Assembly (NCBI RefSeq): GCF_000969645.2
Contig: NZ_CP014222.1
Location: forward strand, 4,467,740-4,531,739
Reading direction: 5' to 3'
From: Janthinobacterium sp. B9-8
GTDB taxonomy: Bacteria > Pseudomonadota > Gammaproteobacteria > Burkholderiales > Chitinibacteraceae
DNA: 64,000 nt
Position 1 is the first letter of the stretch; each line of letters starts with the position of its first letter. Made by a program: the position numbers and the translations under genes. The notes under the pieces are model-generated. The model did no database searches. It was not told where the DNA came from and saw only the letters and a program-made list of their open reading frames with translations. Shown in pieces: positions 63,872 through 64,000 of the stretch.

Positions 63872-64000
63872 TGGATTAGCAGTCTGCGAGCGAGGTTTAC
63901 CAAGCTTAGATATATCGCGTAACCCAACATTCTTTTACGCCAAGATGTTGGGTTACGCGGTTTTACCCGCCTAAAATCGGCGAACAAACCCGCTAATCCA
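63872..64000. repeat. Palindromic intergenic repeat C at the window edge
   Basis: TGGATTAGC near 63872 is the inverted copy of GCTAATCCA at the window end. Inside are arms CGCGTAACCCAACAT and ATGTTGGGTTACGCG that pair perfectly over 15 bases. It looks like one of the dispersed palindromic repeats common in proteobacteria. It may continue past the window. Confidence 0.65.

Noticed and set aside
1..64000. tRNA, rRNA, CRISPR arrays, prophage or transposase genes
   Set aside because: Looked for and not seen; the only mobile-type DNA is non-coding repeats and the MITE-like element.

Overview
The window looks like chromosomal DNA of a betaproteobacterium of the Neisseriales/Chromobacteriaceae type; Iodobacter is my best guess, from gene content and protein style only. 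Supporting signs are an SAH riboswitch before ahcY, a glyoxylate shunt pair aceB/aceA, grpE-dnaK and dnaJ with clear sigma-32 promoters, a stand-alone ribB under an FMN riboswitch and thiC under a TPP riboswitch. No rRNA, tRNA, CRISPR array or transposase gene was seen.

Positions 1-27 kb are core housekeeping DNA with dispersed non-coding repeats. In order: a cut-off TRIC-type channel gene and argP; a periplasmic solute-binding protein; ahcY (minus strand), whose leader carries an SAH riboswitch that appears to be split by a 160-bp hairpin MITE; an envelope operon of a COG3014 lipoprotein, YcfL and LpoB, with an 89-bp tandem triplication at the end of its first gene; a PaeA-like exporter; ribB; a decayed methyltransferase fragment; a YdgA-like protein; a secreted adenosine deaminase; aceB and aceA; the chaperone genes grpE, dnaK and dnaJ, with an MCP gene inserted on the other strand; small membrane proteins; thiC; a PIMT-like methyltransferase and a rhodanese.

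Positions 27.4-61.2 kb form one large surface-polysaccharide locus of two convergent halves. The plus half (27.5-51.4 kb) holds a large SLBB export protein, Wzz, dTDP-rhamnose synthesis (rfbBDAC), the CDP-4-keto-3,6-dideoxyhexose pathway (rfbFGH), an SDR and a split transketolase, a Wzx flippase, glycosyltransferases, WecB, a Wzy polymerase and a WecA/WbpL-type initiating transferase. This is a Wzx/Wzy-type heteropolysaccharide system, and the RfbFGH-SDR-transketolase block suggests an unusual, possibly branched, dideoxy sugar. The minus half (61.2-51.4 kb) holds glycosyltransferases, a VanZ-like protein, the ABC exporter Wzm/Wzt and a DUF4214-coil-methyltransferase protein resembling a chain terminator. 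This is an ABC-transporter-dependent polysaccharide system. The two halves meet tail to tail and share the four bases CTAG of their stop codons.

Positions 61.5-64 kb carry a Crp/Fnr regulator divergent from a FecR-domain protein, then a palindromic repeat at the window edge. The 41-50 kb part is visibly richer in A+T than its surroundings, as expected for exchanged O-antigen genes.
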